Of a stretch of DNA of 64,000 nucleotides, positions 1-8,316 are shown piece by piece. The notes under the pieces are model-generated. The model was not told the origin of the DNA. It worked only from the letters and a program-made list of their open reading frames with translations, and did not search any database. The position numbers were made by a program, and so were the translations under genes. Every line of letters starts with the position of its first letter. Position 1 is the first letter of the stretch. This stretch comes from Sphingopyxis sp. MSC1_008. Its GTDB lineage: Bacteria > Pseudomonadota > Alphaproteobacteria > Sphingomonadales > Sphingomonadaceae. The stretch spans positions 1 through 64,000 of the forward strand of contig NZ_JALPRD010000013.1 of assembly GCF_023197165.1 (NCBI RefSeq), written 5' to 3'.

Positions 1-35
1 CCCCCCCACCGCTTCGCGGCAGGGAGGATGTTTTT

Positions 36-572
36 TCAGCCCAGCGACCGCAGCGGCTCGCGCCCATCCCAGTCCCTCGCCGTATCGCGCATCATCGCGA
101 ACAACTCGCGCGTGCCCGCCTGCGGCTCGAGCAGTTCGACCAGCGTACCGGGACCGGTGCCCGGGTCGGCATAGATAACCCCGCCGGTGTCACCCACCGG
201 CGCCTCGAAAATAATCTCCGCCCCGACCTCGCCGCAGCGCGTCCGCGCCTCAGCGATCGAATCCACCAGCACACACACATGGTGGAGTCCCTCGCCCACC
301 GCATATTCGCCGCGATAGAGCGATTTCGCGTCATTCTCCGGCAGGATCAGCTCGATCTGCATGTCGCCCCAATAGCCGAGCGCCATCGTGAAGACCGGAT
401 CGCTCGCCTCGCCGCGATAGCGCCCGCCGGGGAGCGACACGTTCGGCAGCAGGAAGAACGGCCCGGCGCCCATCACCCCGGTCCAGTGCTTAATCGCCGC
501 GTCGAAATCCGCCGGCACAAAAGCGAGCTGCATGATGTCGCCGAGCGACGCGAGCGATTTGGGTCCGGGCAT
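36..572 (-). CDS. VOC (glyoxalase/bleomycin-resistance fold) family protein
   Basis: A 178-residue protein of the vicinal-oxygen-chelate fold, resembling methylmalonyl-CoA epimerase and lactoylglutathione lyase relatives. It has two beta-alpha-beta-beta-beta halves; the second carries GLHHVCVLVDS and the closing GTLVELLEP with the usual metal-ligand Glu. I chose the ATG at 572 because a strong GAGGGGGAG sits just upstream; a TTG five codons earlier lies inside that ribosome site. It is divergent from the Rieske oxygenase gene at 671, so a role in the same catabolic island is likely. The substrate is unknown. Confidence 0.8.
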   Translation of the reverse strand: MPGPKSLASLGDIMQLAFVPADFDAAIKHWTGVMGAGPFFLLPNVSLPGGRYRGEASDPVFTMALGYWGDMQIELILPENDAKSLYRGEYAVGEGLHHVCVLVDSIAEARTRCGEVGAEIIFEAPVGDTGGVIYADPGTGPGTLVELLEPQAGTRELFAMMRDTARDWDGREPLRSLG

Positions 573-596
573 CAGTCTCCCCCTCAAAAGCGATAG

Positions 597-620
597 CGCA
601 CAAGCGCCGGGCTTTGTGCG
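597..620. promoter_or_regulatory. Inverted repeat in the divergent VOC/Rieske spacer, candidate operator
   Basis: A perfect 7-bp inverted repeat, CGCACAA at 597-603 and TTGTGCG at 614-620, separated by 10 bp. It lies in the 98-bp spacer between two divergent catabolic genes, a typical regulator-binding position. No regulator gene is near, so function is inferred from placement only. Confidence 0.35.
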
Positions 621-670
621 ATAAGCCTTTCGAGACCCGGAGTCATACTGGGCAAAATGTGAGGAGAGCC

Positions 671-1900
671 ATGGCCGAGTCCGATCCCAAGATCGCGCCG
701 CAGGACTGGTTCGCCGTCCGCAAGCGCAATGCGCGCGCGGGACTGCGCAAACTGGTTTCGATCGTTGCCGAAAACCGCACCGACCGTGCGGAGGCTCCGC
801 TGCCGCTCCATAAATCCATTTATACCGGCGAGGCGCGGCATGCCGCCGAAATGGAACATATCTTCCGCAACGAGCCGATCGTCGTCGGGCTGTCGGGCGA
901 TATTCCCAAGACGGGCGATACCCTCGTCTTCGACTCGGTCGGCCCGTCGATCCTTGTCACGCGCGGCAAGGACGGCGCCGCGCGCGCCTTCCTCAACATG
1001 TGTACGCATCGCGGCGCCAGGCTGGTCGAGGAAAAAGAGCCCTGGCAGGGTCCGCGCCCGCGGCTCGTCTGCCCTTTTCACGCGTGGACGTTCGACCCGG
1101 CGGGCGAACTCGTCGGCCAACCCGGCAAGGAAGGCTTCGCGAACTGCGAAATCGGCGCGCGCAACCTGATCGAGCTTCCGTGCGCCGAACATCTCGGTCT
1201 GATCTTCGTGCGCGCCAATCCCGACGGCGAACCGATCGATGCCGCCGCGCATCTCGGCGATTTCGGCCCCGTGCTCGCGCAGCTCGAACTCCATCGCGCC
1301 GAGCCGGTGAAGAAGGGCATCCTGACGGCGGACTCCAACTGGAAATTCGCGCTCGACACCTATGGTGAGGGCTATCATTTCAAGATGCTCCACGCCTCGA
1401 CGATAGGCGGCACGCACTACAGCGACCGCAACGTCTATGAACCAATCGGCCGCCATCATCGGGTGAGTTTCCCCGACCTGTCGATCGGCAATCTCGTCGG
1501 CAAGGACGAGAGCGAATGGCCCGAAACCGATTATGGCGGGGTGCATTTTCTGTTCCCGAACACCGTAATCTTCTTCGGCGCGGTGACCCCGGGCGTCTAT
1601 TTCACGCAGGTATTTCGCCTCTTCCCCGACGGCGCGGGCAAGATGTTCTGCCAGTTCGCGGTCTACGCGCCCTTCGGCGTCGAGAGCGACGAGCACCGTG
1701 CGATGTGCGAGATGGCGTATGACGCGACCGCGACAGTCGTCCAGACCGAAGATTATCGCGTCGCGAGCAGCGGTTATTCCAACCTGCTGACTGCTCCTGA
1801 CGACTTCCGCGTCGTGCTCGGAGCGAACGAGCCGGCGCTGCACGGCGTCCACCGTTCGATCGCCGCCGCGTGCAAGATGCCGCTCGACCAGAGCGCCTGA
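671..1900 (+). CDS. Rieske non-haem iron oxygenase, alpha subunit (first of a pair)
   Basis: A 409-residue aromatic-ring-hydroxylating oxygenase large subunit. The Rieske [2Fe-2S] ligands are visible as C111-x-H113 and C134-x2-H137 (CPFHAW). The mononuclear iron site follows as H236-x4-H241 after DTYGEG. The start is the ATG at 671, preceded by GAGGAG, not the in-frame upstream ATG at 614. The stop is 17 bp before the next Rieske gene, so they are co-transcribed. Such enzymes need a ferredoxin and reductase, and none is encoded here. Hydroxylation or O/N-dealkylation of an aromatic or alicyclic substrate is expected; which one cannot be told. Confidence 0.9.
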   Translation: MAESDPKIAPQDWFAVRKRNARAGLRKLVSIVAENRTDRAEAPLPLHKSIYTGEARHAAEMEHIFRNEPIVVGLSGDIPKTGDTLVFDSVGPSILVTRGKDGAARAFLNMCTHRGARLVEEKEPWQGPRPRLVCPFHAWTFDPAGELVGQPGKEGFANCEIGARNLIELPCAEHLGLIFVRANPDGEPIDAAAHLGDFGPVLAQLELHRAEPVKKGILTADSNWKFALDTYGEGYHFKMLHASTIGGTHYSDRNVYEPIGRHHRVSFPDLSIGNLVGKDESEWPETDYGGVHFLFPNTVIFFGAVTPGVYFTQVFRLFPDGAGKMFCQFAVYAPFGVESDEHRAMCEMAYDATATVVQTEDYRVASSGYSNLLTAPDDFRVVLGANEPALHGVHRSIAAACKMPLDQSA

Positions 1901-1917
1901 CCTTTCCGGAGTTAGTA

Positions 1918-3354
1918 ATGAACGACCTCAGTCCTCCCCAGGCCGATAATGACGACGGGCGCGACGATCGTTGCCCCGGGACCAGCTACACCGACATGCT
2001 GAAGGCCGATACGCGGCGCGTTCCCGATTATTTGTTCGCCGAGTCCAATCAGGAGCTCGGCGACGCCCCCATCCCGATCGAGCGTTACGTCAGCGAGGAT
2101 TGGGCGAAGCTCGAACGCGAGAAGATGTGGCCCAACATCTGGCAATATGCCGCGCGCGAAGAGGATATGCCGAACCCCGGCGATACCGTCGTCTATGACA
2201 TCAACGAAAAGAGCGTCCTCCTCGTCCGCCAGAAGGATTTGTCGGTAAAGGCTTTCTATAACGTCTGCCTCCACCGCGGGCGCAAGCTGCGCACCGAAAG
2301 CGGCCCGGCGGTGAACTTGCGCTGCCCCTTCCACGGCTTTTCCTGGCACCATGACGGCCGTTTCAAGGAAGCCCCGTGTGCGTGGGACTTCAAGCATCTG
2401 GGCGACAAGGATATGAGCCTGCCCGAACTGAAGGTGGAAAGCTGGCAAGGCTTCATCCTCGTCACCGAGAACCATGACCTGCCCAGCTTCCGCGATTGGA
2501 TCGGCCCTGGCGTCGAACATTATGACAATTGGCGGCTCGACGAATGCCATACCGCCGCATGGGTCGGGCGCGTCATCCCCGCGAACTGGAAAGCCGTCGC
2601 CGAAGCCTTCATGGAGGCGTGGCACAGCATCGTCACCCATCCGCAAATCCTCGGCTTCACCGCCGACGCGAACACGCGCTACGACCTCTACGGCGACTTC
2701 CTCAACCGCGCGATCACCCCCGCGGGCGCGATGTCGCCGCACATCAAGGGCAAGGATCAATTCTACGTCCTGAAGTCGCTCGAGGAGTTCATCGGCGGCG
2801 GCGACAGCCGCGCGCGGCGCGCGACGGGCGATCCAGCCGACCTGAAGGGCTTTGAAGCCGACGATCCGATGCTCGCGCGCAAAGTGCTGGCGCAGGCGAA
2901 CCGCGACGCCTTTTCGGCGATGAACGGGCATGACTATTCGGCCGCGACCGACAGCGAGATGCTCGACAATTTCACCTATAATGTCTTCCCCAACTGGGCG
3001 CCGTGGGGCGGGCTGGTGCCGAACATCGTCTATCGCTGGCGGCCGTGGGGCGACGCCGATCACAGCCTGATGGAGGTCCGCATCCTGATGCGCACGCCGA
3101 AGGGCGAAGAGCCGCCCAAATCGGCGCCAATGCACCTGATTCCCGACGACCAGCCGTTTTCGAGCGCGAGCCATTTGATCGGCGCCGCCCTCGCCGGCGT
3201 GTTCGACCAGGATATGGAGAATCTCCCCTATGTACAGGAGGGGATGAAATCGTCGCCGAATGGGGTGATCGAACTCGGCCATTATCAGGAAAGCCGCATC
3301 CGCCATTTCCACCGCACGCTCGGCAAATATATCGACGGTGAGCTTCCCGACTGA
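1918..3354 (+). CDS. Rieske non-haem iron oxygenase, alpha subunit (second of a pair)
   Basis: A 478-residue alpha subunit, longer than its neighbour and clearly divergent from it. The Rieske ligands are C117-x-H119 and C136-x2-H139 (CPFHGFSW); the catalytic iron His pair is H236-x4-H241 in AWHSIVTHP. The start at 1918 has GGAG upstream. It overlaps the next gene by one base (TGATG), indicating translational coupling. There is no beta subunit, ferredoxin or reductase alongside, so electron transfer must come from elsewhere in the genome. It may act on a different step or substrate from the first oxygenase. Confidence 0.9.
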   Translation: MNDLSPPQADNDDGRDDRCPGTSYTDMLKADTRRVPDYLFAESNQELGDAPIPIERYVSEDWAKLEREKMWPNIWQYAAREEDMPNPGDTVVYDINEKSVLLVRQKDLSVKAFYNVCLHRGRKLRTESGPAVNLRCPFHGFSWHHDGRFKEAPCAWDFKHLGDKDMSLPELKVESWQGFILVTENHDLPSFRDWIGPGVEHYDNWRLDECHTAAWVGRVIPANWKAVAEAFMEAWHSIVTHPQILGFTADANTRYDLYGDFLNRAITPAGAMSPHIKGKDQFYVLKSLEEFIGGGDSRARRATGDPADLKGFEADDPMLARKVLAQANRDAFSAMNGHDYSAATDSEMLDNFTYNVFPNWAPWGGLVPNIVYRWRPWGDADHSLMEVRILMRTPKGEEPPKSAPMHLIPDDQPFSSASHLIGAALAGVFDQDMENLPYVQEGMKSSPNGVIELGHYQESRIRHFHRTLGKYIDGELPD

Positions 3355-4151
3355 TGGCGCGCACCGTCCCGCTGCTGTCGCTCGCGGCGGGCGTGCTGCC
3401 CAAATTTTCGCCTGAGCAGACGGTCGCGGCCGCGATCGCGGGCGGCTGGCCGGCGGCCGGCATCTGGTACGACCCCGAAACCTGGACACCCGCGACGACG
3501 ATAGCGGTGCGCGACCGCGCCGCCGACGCCGGGCTCGCGATCCTCGACATCGAGGTGATCTGGCTGAAACCCGGCCCCGACGATCCGGCGCATTTCGCCG
3601 CAATCGACGCGGGCGCGGCGATCGGCGCGCGCAATGTCCTGATCGTCAGCTCGGAAGACTATGCCGGACGGGCGGCGGGCAAGCTGAACCGGCTCGGGAA
3701 CCACGCCGCCGCGGCGGGCCTGCGTGCCTGTCTGGAGTTCGCTGCGTTCACGACGGTCGGCGACATAGCGAGCGCGGTCGCCCTGCTCGATGCCGCCGAT
3801 TGCGATAATCTCGGCCTGCTGATCGACCCGTTACATCTCGCACGGACCGGCGGCTCGCCTGCCGACCTCAATTCGGTCGACCCGCAGCGCATCCCTTATG
3901 CGCAATTCTGCGATGCCCCGGCGCTTGGCCCGCCGCCGAGCGACGTTCCGGAAATCATCCACGAAGCGCTCGACCTGCGCCTGATGCCGGGTGATGGCGA
4001 ACTGCCGCTGGACGACCTGCTTGCGCAGTTGCCGTCGGCTACGCCGCTCAGCGTCGAACTGCGGAGCGCGGCATTGCGCGACCACCATCCCGACCCCGCC
4101 GATCGTGCGCGAACCCTGCTCGCCGCGACGCAGCGCTGGTTCGCCGCCTAG
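3354..4151 (+). CDS. TIM-barrel sugar-phosphate isomerase/epimerase-like protein
   Basis: A 265-residue protein of the xylose-isomerase-like (AP endonuclease 2) TIM-barrel superfamily. It has the alternating strand/helix pattern with DIEVIWLKPG, LEFAAF, LLIDPLHLARTGG and QFCDAP, which hold the Glu, Asp, His and Asp expected at metal ligands. It starts inside the stop of the second Rieske gene (TGATG). Family members isomerise or dehydrate keto sugars and also 3-dehydroshikimate or inosose, so the true reaction is open. Its last 4 bp overlap the tail of the convergent NmrA-like gene. Confidence 0.75.
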   Translation: MARTVPLLSLAAGVLPKFSPEQTVAAAIAGGWPAAGIWYDPETWTPATTIAVRDRAADAGLAILDIEVIWLKPGPDDPAHFAAIDAGAAIGARNVLIVSSEDYAGRAAGKLNRLGNHAAAAGLRACLEFAAFTTVGDIASAVALLDAADCDNLGLLIDPLHLARTGGSPADLNSVDPQRIPYAQFCDAPALGPPPSDVPEIIHEALDLRLMPGDGELPLDDLLAQLPSATPLSVELRSAALRDHHPDPADRARTLLAATQRWFAA

Positions 4152-5050
4152 GTCCAGTCCTGCCGCGCCGCCCAGTCGGCAAACGGCGTCGGCGTCACCC
4201 CCAGCAACCGCGCCGCGGGCACCACGTCGAGCGCGACGGGCGACACCGGCTGGTCGTTGTACCAGCGATAGAATTTCGCCATCCCGTCATAGATGCTCGC
4301 GGGCTGCACCTCGCGCGAGCCGGTGACGAGCTCGCTCATCCGCGCCGCAAATTCGTCGGGTGACAGGCTCTGGAAGCGCACCGGGCGGCCCGCCGCGGCG
4401 CTCAGCCGTTCGGCGACCTCGGCGCCAACCAGCGCCTCGGGTCCGCCCACCGCGATCCGGTCGGCGACCAGATCCTCGTGGAGCAGCGCCGAGACCATAT
4501 AGGCCGCGACATCCTCCAGACAGACCCAGTTGATCTTCAGCGTCTCGGCGGCGGGATAGGCGAACACGCCGCTGTTCACGATTGCCGGGCGCGACCAGAT
4601 GCGGATGATATTGTCCATGAACACCATCGGTTCGATGATGACATAGGGCACGCCGCTGTCATGGATCGCGCGCTCGATGTCGCGCCGCCCGTCGTGCGCC
4701 GACAGATCGAGATCGCGGTCGGCTACGAAACAGCTTGTATTGAAGACGATCTTCTTGAGGTCCGCCGCGCTGGCGGCCGCGGCGATATTGCGCCCCATCG
4801 TCGCGGCGCGCGCGCGGTCGAATTCGAACGGCAGGTGCATCGCGAGCGCGTCGTGCCCGCTGAACGCCGCGGTCAGGCTCGCGACGTCGTAGAGATCGGC
4901 CGCGACCTCGGGCACATCGGGATGCGGCGTCGCCGCCATCACACCGGGTCGCCGCACGCCGGCGGTGGGTTCGAGCCCTCTCGTCTTCAGCGCCGTGAGC
5001 AAGGGAATTCCCTGATCGGCGGGGGCGCCAAGGACGATGACCTTCTTCAT
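4148..5050 (-). CDS. NmrA-like NAD(P)-binding oxidoreductase
   Basis: A 300-residue atypical short-chain dehydrogenase of the NmrA/HSCARG type. The N-terminal Rossmann segment is VIVLGAPADQG, an altered GxxGxxG loop. There is no clear YxxxK catalytic pair, as is usual for this family. It is the last gene of the leftward operon and overlaps the flavoprotein gene by 4 bp (ATGA). It may be an NADPH-dependent reductase or a redox sensor. Its 3' end overlaps the convergent TIM-barrel gene by 4 bp, so the two transcripts meet tail to tail. Confidence 0.75.
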   Translation of the reverse strand: MKKVIVLGAPADQGIPLLTALKTRGLEPTAGVRRPGVMAATPHPDVPEVAADLYDVASLTAAFSGHDALAMHLPFEFDRARAATMGRNIAAAASAADLKKIVFNTSCFVADRDLDLSAHDGRRDIERAIHDSGVPYVIIEPMVFMDNIIRIWSRPAIVNSGVFAYPAAETLKINWVCLEDVAAYMVSALLHEDLVADRIAVGGPEALVGAEVAERLSAAAGRPVRFQSLSPDEFAARMSELVTGSREVQPASIYDGMAKFYRWYNDQPVSPVALDVVPAARLLGVTPTPFADWAARQDWT

Positions 5051-6696
5051 GCCGCGCCCTCCAGCTGCTTTGCCGACACGGTCGCCGCGTGACGCCCCGC
5101 GAGGAAACCGAACACCATTCCCGGCGCGATCGTCCCGCCCGGCCCGCCGTAGGTCATGCCCATCGCCGAGGCCATGACATTGCCCGCGGCGTAAAGGCCG
5201 GGGATCGCCCCGCCGTCGACGCTCAGCACCTGCGCGTTGGCATCGGTCTGCGGCCCGCCCTTGGTGCCGAGCGCGCCGCTCTTGATCTCGACCGCAAAGA
5301 ACGGCCCTTTACCGATCGGCCCCAAGGTCGCCGCGGTCGAGCCGCGTCCGTCGGGGTCGCCCCACCATTGGTCGTGCGCCGCGTCGCCACGTCCGAAATC
5401 GGGGTCGCGCCCGGTCGCGCAATGGCCGTTGAAGCGCTCGACCGTCGCCTCCAGCGCGTCGGCATCGATCCCGAGCCGCGCGGCGAGTTCGGGCAGGCTC
5501 TCAGCGCGCATCGCCCATTGCGGCGGCGCGGCGCCGCGCTCGCCGCTGATCATCCCGAAGCCGAAGCGGTCGATATATTGCTGGTCGAAGATCAGCCAGC
5601 ACGGCAGGTTCTTATAATCGAACGCGCTGACGTCCTGATCGTGGAACGCCGCGCCGATCGCGTTGTAATTCGCCGCCTCGTTAGTGAAGCGCTGGCCCGC
5701 GCGGTTGACCATGATCGAATGCGGCAGGCTGCGCTGTCCCGCGACGAGCGTCTTGCCGGTCGAACATTCGCTCTCCGGCACCTCGGCGACGGGCATCCAC
5801 CAGGCTTCGCGCATATTGCCGAGCATCGCGCCGACGCGCATCGCCATCTTCAGCCCGTCGCCGGTGTTCGTCTGCGGGCTCAGCGGATGCGTCATCGGGC
5901 CGCGGATGAAGGCGCGAAGCAGGTCCCCGTTCCATTCGAACCCGCCGGTCGCGAGCACCACTGCATCGGCAACGACTTCGACCTCGCCCTCGGCCGTCTC
6001 GAATACCACGCCCGCCACGCGGTCGCCGTCCATGATCAACCGCACCGCACGATGCCCCGTCTGCGGCTCGATCTCGCGATCAAGGCAAGCGCGCAGCAAC
6101 CGCCCGACGAGCGCTTGTCCGCTGCCGCGCAGATCGCCGTCGATGCGGCGCTGCAACTCCTCGGGCGTCAGCGGCTGCGGCTTCGCCTGCCCCAGCGGCG
6201 TGTCGTAGATCGAGAAATAGGGCATCGGATAATAGGGCGAGAGCGTCACCTTCTCCGCCCACGCGCCCAGTTCGTGAAAGGAAAAAAGCGGGCAGTCCAG
6301 CGAGCGACCACCGTTCGGCATCCCGCCCGGAAATTCGGCGTGATAGTCGGGAAATTCGGGGATAGGCCGGAACTGCACCGGCGTATTCGCCTCGAGGAAC
6401 GCCACCATATCGGGCCCGTGATCGAGGAATGCCTCGACCAGATGCTGCTGCATCAGCCCGTGCGACATCGACATGAGGTAGGTCAGCGCCTTTTCGCGGC
6501 TGTCCTCGACGCCGAGCGCCCCCTCATGATGATTGTTCGGGATCCAGATCATCCCGCCCGACCAGGCCGTGGTCCCGCCGACCTGATCGCCCTTTTCGAA
6601 CAGTGAAACGCGCGCGCCGGCTTCATGCGCCGAAATCGCGGCGGTCAGCCCCGCGCCGCCGGTGCCGAGGACGATGACGTGCGGCGCTTCGCTCAT
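5047..6696 (-). CDS. FAD-dependent oxidoreductase, 3-ketosteroid-delta1-dehydrogenase/fumarate-reductase type
   Basis: A 549-residue FAD_binding_2 flavoprotein. The dinucleotide fold is at the extreme N-terminus (GTGGAGL, residues 11-17), followed by the EKGDQVGGTTAWSGG signature that is typical of KstD-like dehydrogenases. The C-terminus holds GGPGGTIAPGMVFGFLAGR, the family's closing FAD-contact block. Length fits KstD (about 500-570). The likely reaction is alpha,beta-dehydrogenation of a cyclic ketone or reduction of an enone. It sits within an eight-gene leftward operon. Steroid use cannot be asserted, because no other steroid-specific gene is present. Confidence 0.85.
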   Translation of the reverse strand: MSEAPHVIVLGTGGAGLTAAISAHEAGARVSLFEKGDQVGGTTAWSGGMIWIPNNHHEGALGVEDSREKALTYLMSMSHGLMQQHLVEAFLDHGPDMVAFLEANTPVQFRPIPEFPDYHAEFPGGMPNGGRSLDCPLFSFHELGAWAEKVTLSPYYPMPYFSIYDTPLGQAKPQPLTPEELQRRIDGDLRGSGQALVGRLLRACLDREIEPQTGHRAVRLIMDGDRVAGVVFETAEGEVEVVADAVVLATGGFEWNGDLLRAFIRGPMTHPLSPQTNTGDGLKMAMRVGAMLGNMREAWWMPVAEVPESECSTGKTLVAGQRSLPHSIMVNRAGQRFTNEAANYNAIGAAFHDQDVSAFDYKNLPCWLIFDQQYIDRFGFGMISGERGAAPPQWAMRAESLPELAARLGIDADALEATVERFNGHCATGRDPDFGRGDAAHDQWWGDPDGRGSTAATLGPIGKGPFFAVEIKSGALGTKGGPQTDANAQVLSVDGGAIPGLYAAGNVMASAMGMTYGGPGGTIAPGMVFGFLAGRHAATVSAKQLEGAA

Positions 6697-6699
6697 CTC

Positions 6700-7092
6700 T
6701 TATGCCTTCAATTGCGCGACCATGTGCGCAGTGTCGAAATAATGGATGCGCATCGACGCCATCTTGCCCGCGTCGTCGAACTCGGTGACCTCGGCGATAT
6801 GCATCTCGAAGCGCTTGCCGCTCGATTTCGCGGTGACGGTGAAATGGAGCAGCGCAACGGCATATTTCTCACCGCCGACCAGTTCTTGCCATTGGACGAC
6901 CGGGTCTTCCCAATAGCCCATGACATGCGCGTAGAGTTGTTGCAGCGCGTCGCGCCCGCGCCATTCGCCGCCATAGGGCAGCGAAGTGGGTTCGTAGATG
7001 ACGAGGTCGTCGGCCATGAACTCGGCGACCGCATCCCACTCGCCGCGCCCGACCGCGGCATACATCGCCTTGCTGGCTTCGAGCGGGGTCAT
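6700..7092 (-). CDS. NTF2-like (SnoaL/ketosteroid-isomerase fold) protein
   Basis: A 130-residue cone-shaped alpha+beta-barrel protein. The N-terminal helix pair (residues 1-30) leads into MADDLVIYEPTSLPYGGEWRG and a C-terminal sheet ending in HYFDTA. Family members include ketosteroid isomerase, polyketide cyclases and dehydratases. It overlaps the lipoyl-domain gene by 4 bp and ends 3 bp before the KstD-like gene. Pairing with a KstD-like enzyme would fit a double-bond isomerase or dehydratase role, but that is inference. Confidence 0.8.
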   Translation of the reverse strand: MTPLEASKAMYAAVGRGEWDAVAEFMADDLVIYEPTSLPYGGEWRGRDALQQLYAHVMGYWEDPVVQWQELVGGEKYAVALLHFTVTAKSSGKRFEMHIAEVTEFDDAGKMASMRIHYFDTAHMVAQLKA

Positions 7093-7319
7093 TCGATCGT
7101 GCCGACGAGCGCGCCGACCGGATAGACCTCACCCTCGACCCCCGTCGGGCGGATCGTGCCCGCGACCTGCGCCTCGATCTCGACCGTCGTCTTGTCGGTC
7201 TCTACCGTATAGATGATGTCGCCGACCTCGACGCGCTCGCCGTCGCCGACCATCCACTCGTTGAGCGTCATTTCGGTCGCCGACATGCCGATCTTCGGGA
7301 TGCGCAGTTCCTCCGCCAT
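7089..7319 (-). CDS. Stand-alone lipoyl (biotinyl/lipoyl attachment) domain protein
   Basis: Only 76 residues, all of them one biotinyl/lipoyl domain. The modified lysine is K43 in the hairpin ETDKTTVEIE, the standard lipoylation motif of 2-oxoacid dehydrogenase E2 proteins. There is no peripheral-subunit-binding domain and no acyltransferase catalytic domain. It is encoded 4 bp downstream of E1-beta, so it is probably the acyl/acetyl-type carrier reductively acylated by that E1. What accepts the acyl group, and what reoxidises the dihydrolipoyl arm, is not encoded nearby. Confidence 0.88.
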   Translation of the reverse strand: MAEELRIPKIGMSATEMTLNEWMVGDGERVEVGDIIYTVETDKTTVEIEAQVAGTIRPTGVEGEVYPVGALVGTIE

Positions 7320-7323
7320 CGCC

Positions 7324-8316
7324 TCAGCCCTTCCAGTTCACGGCGGATCGCACCGCATCGGCAATCGCATCCTTGTTCGGGATCCACGCCTGTTCGAGCG
7401 CGTTCGCCATCGGCACCGCCGAGAAGGCGCCGCCGATACGCGTGACCGGCGCTTTCAGTTTGCCGAACAGTTTTTCGTTGAGACGTGAGGCGATCTCGGC
7501 GCCGGTGCCATATTGTTTGACCGCTTCGTGGAGCACGACCGCGCGGCCGGTCTTTTGGACCGATGCCGTCACCGTCGCCTCGTCATAGGGGGCGATCGTG
7601 CGCAGATCGATCACCTCGACCGAAATCCCTTCCTCGGAAAGCTTGCCCGCGATTTCGAGCGCGTCGAGCACGGTGCGGCCATAGGTGATGATCGAGCAAT
7701 CGCTTCCCTCGCGCGTCACCGCCGCCTTGCCGAGCGGCACGATATGCCCCGGCCCCGGATCGTCGGATTTCAGGCCATAGCAGAGGATATTCTCGATGAA
7801 GATCACCGGGTCGTTGCACGCGATCGCCGCGCGCATCAGCCCCTGTGCGTCGGCGGCGTTCGACGGGGTGACGATCTTCAGCCCTGCGACATGCGCGAAC
7901 CAGGCTTCGAGCATATCCGAATGCTGCCCGCCGAAACCGACCCCGACGCCGGTCGTGGTGCGGATCACCAGCGGCACGTTGGTCTGCCCGCCCGACATGA
8001 AGCGCAGCTTCGCGGCATGGTTGACAATCTGGTCCATCGCCACCGTCACGAAGTTCATCAGCATGATCTCGGCGATCGGGCGGAAGCCCGCGAGCGCCGC
8101 GCCGACGCACGCGCCGACGATCGCCTGTTCCGAGATCGGCGTCGCGCGGATGCGCTTTTCGCCATATTTCTCGGTCAGCCCCGACGAGATTTTGAACACA
8201 CCCCCGCCCTGCTTCGCGGCGACATCCTCGCCGAGAAGGATCACGCCTTCATCCTCGGCCATCGCCTCGTCGATCGCACGGTTAATCGCCTGCGTCATCG
8301 TGATCTGCGCGCTCAT
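7324..8316 (-). CDS. 2-oxoacid dehydrogenase/acetoin dehydrogenase E1 component, beta subunit
   Basis: A 330-residue transketolase-like pyrimidine-binding protein plus C-terminal transketolase domain. It shows the expected LGEDVA, TPISEQAIVGACVGAALAG and FGGQHSDMLEAWFAHVAGLKI blocks of acetoin/pyruvate E1-beta. The start at 8316 (MSAQITMTQ) overlaps the E1-alpha stop by 4 bp (ATGA). It forms an alpha2-beta2 thiamine-diphosphate enzyme with the upstream gene product. Sequence alone does not tell 2-oxoacid decarboxylation from acetoin-type diketone or hydroxyketone cleavage. Confidence 0.9.
   Translation of the reverse strand: MSAQITMTQAINRAIDEAMAEDEGVILLGEDVAAKQGGGVFKISSGLTEKYGEKRIRATPISEQAIVGACVGAALAGFRPIAEIMLMNFVTVAMDQIVNHAAKLRFMSGGQTNVPLVIRTTTGVGVGFGGQHSDMLEAWFAHVAGLKIVTPSNAADAQGLMRAAIACNDPVIFIENILCYGLKSDDPGPGHIVPLGKAAVTREGSDCSIITYGRTVLDALEIAGKLSEEGISVEVIDLRTIAPYDEATVTASVQKTGRAVVLHEAVKQYGTGAEIASRLNEKLFGKLKAPVTRIGGAFSAVPMANALEQAWIPNKDAIADAVRSAVNWKG

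Noticed and set aside
584..1852. Long minus-strand open frame (over 400 codons) opposite the first Rieske gene
   Set aside because: Arginine/alanine-rich antisense shadow of a gene with clear Rieske and iron motifs; common in GC-rich DNA.
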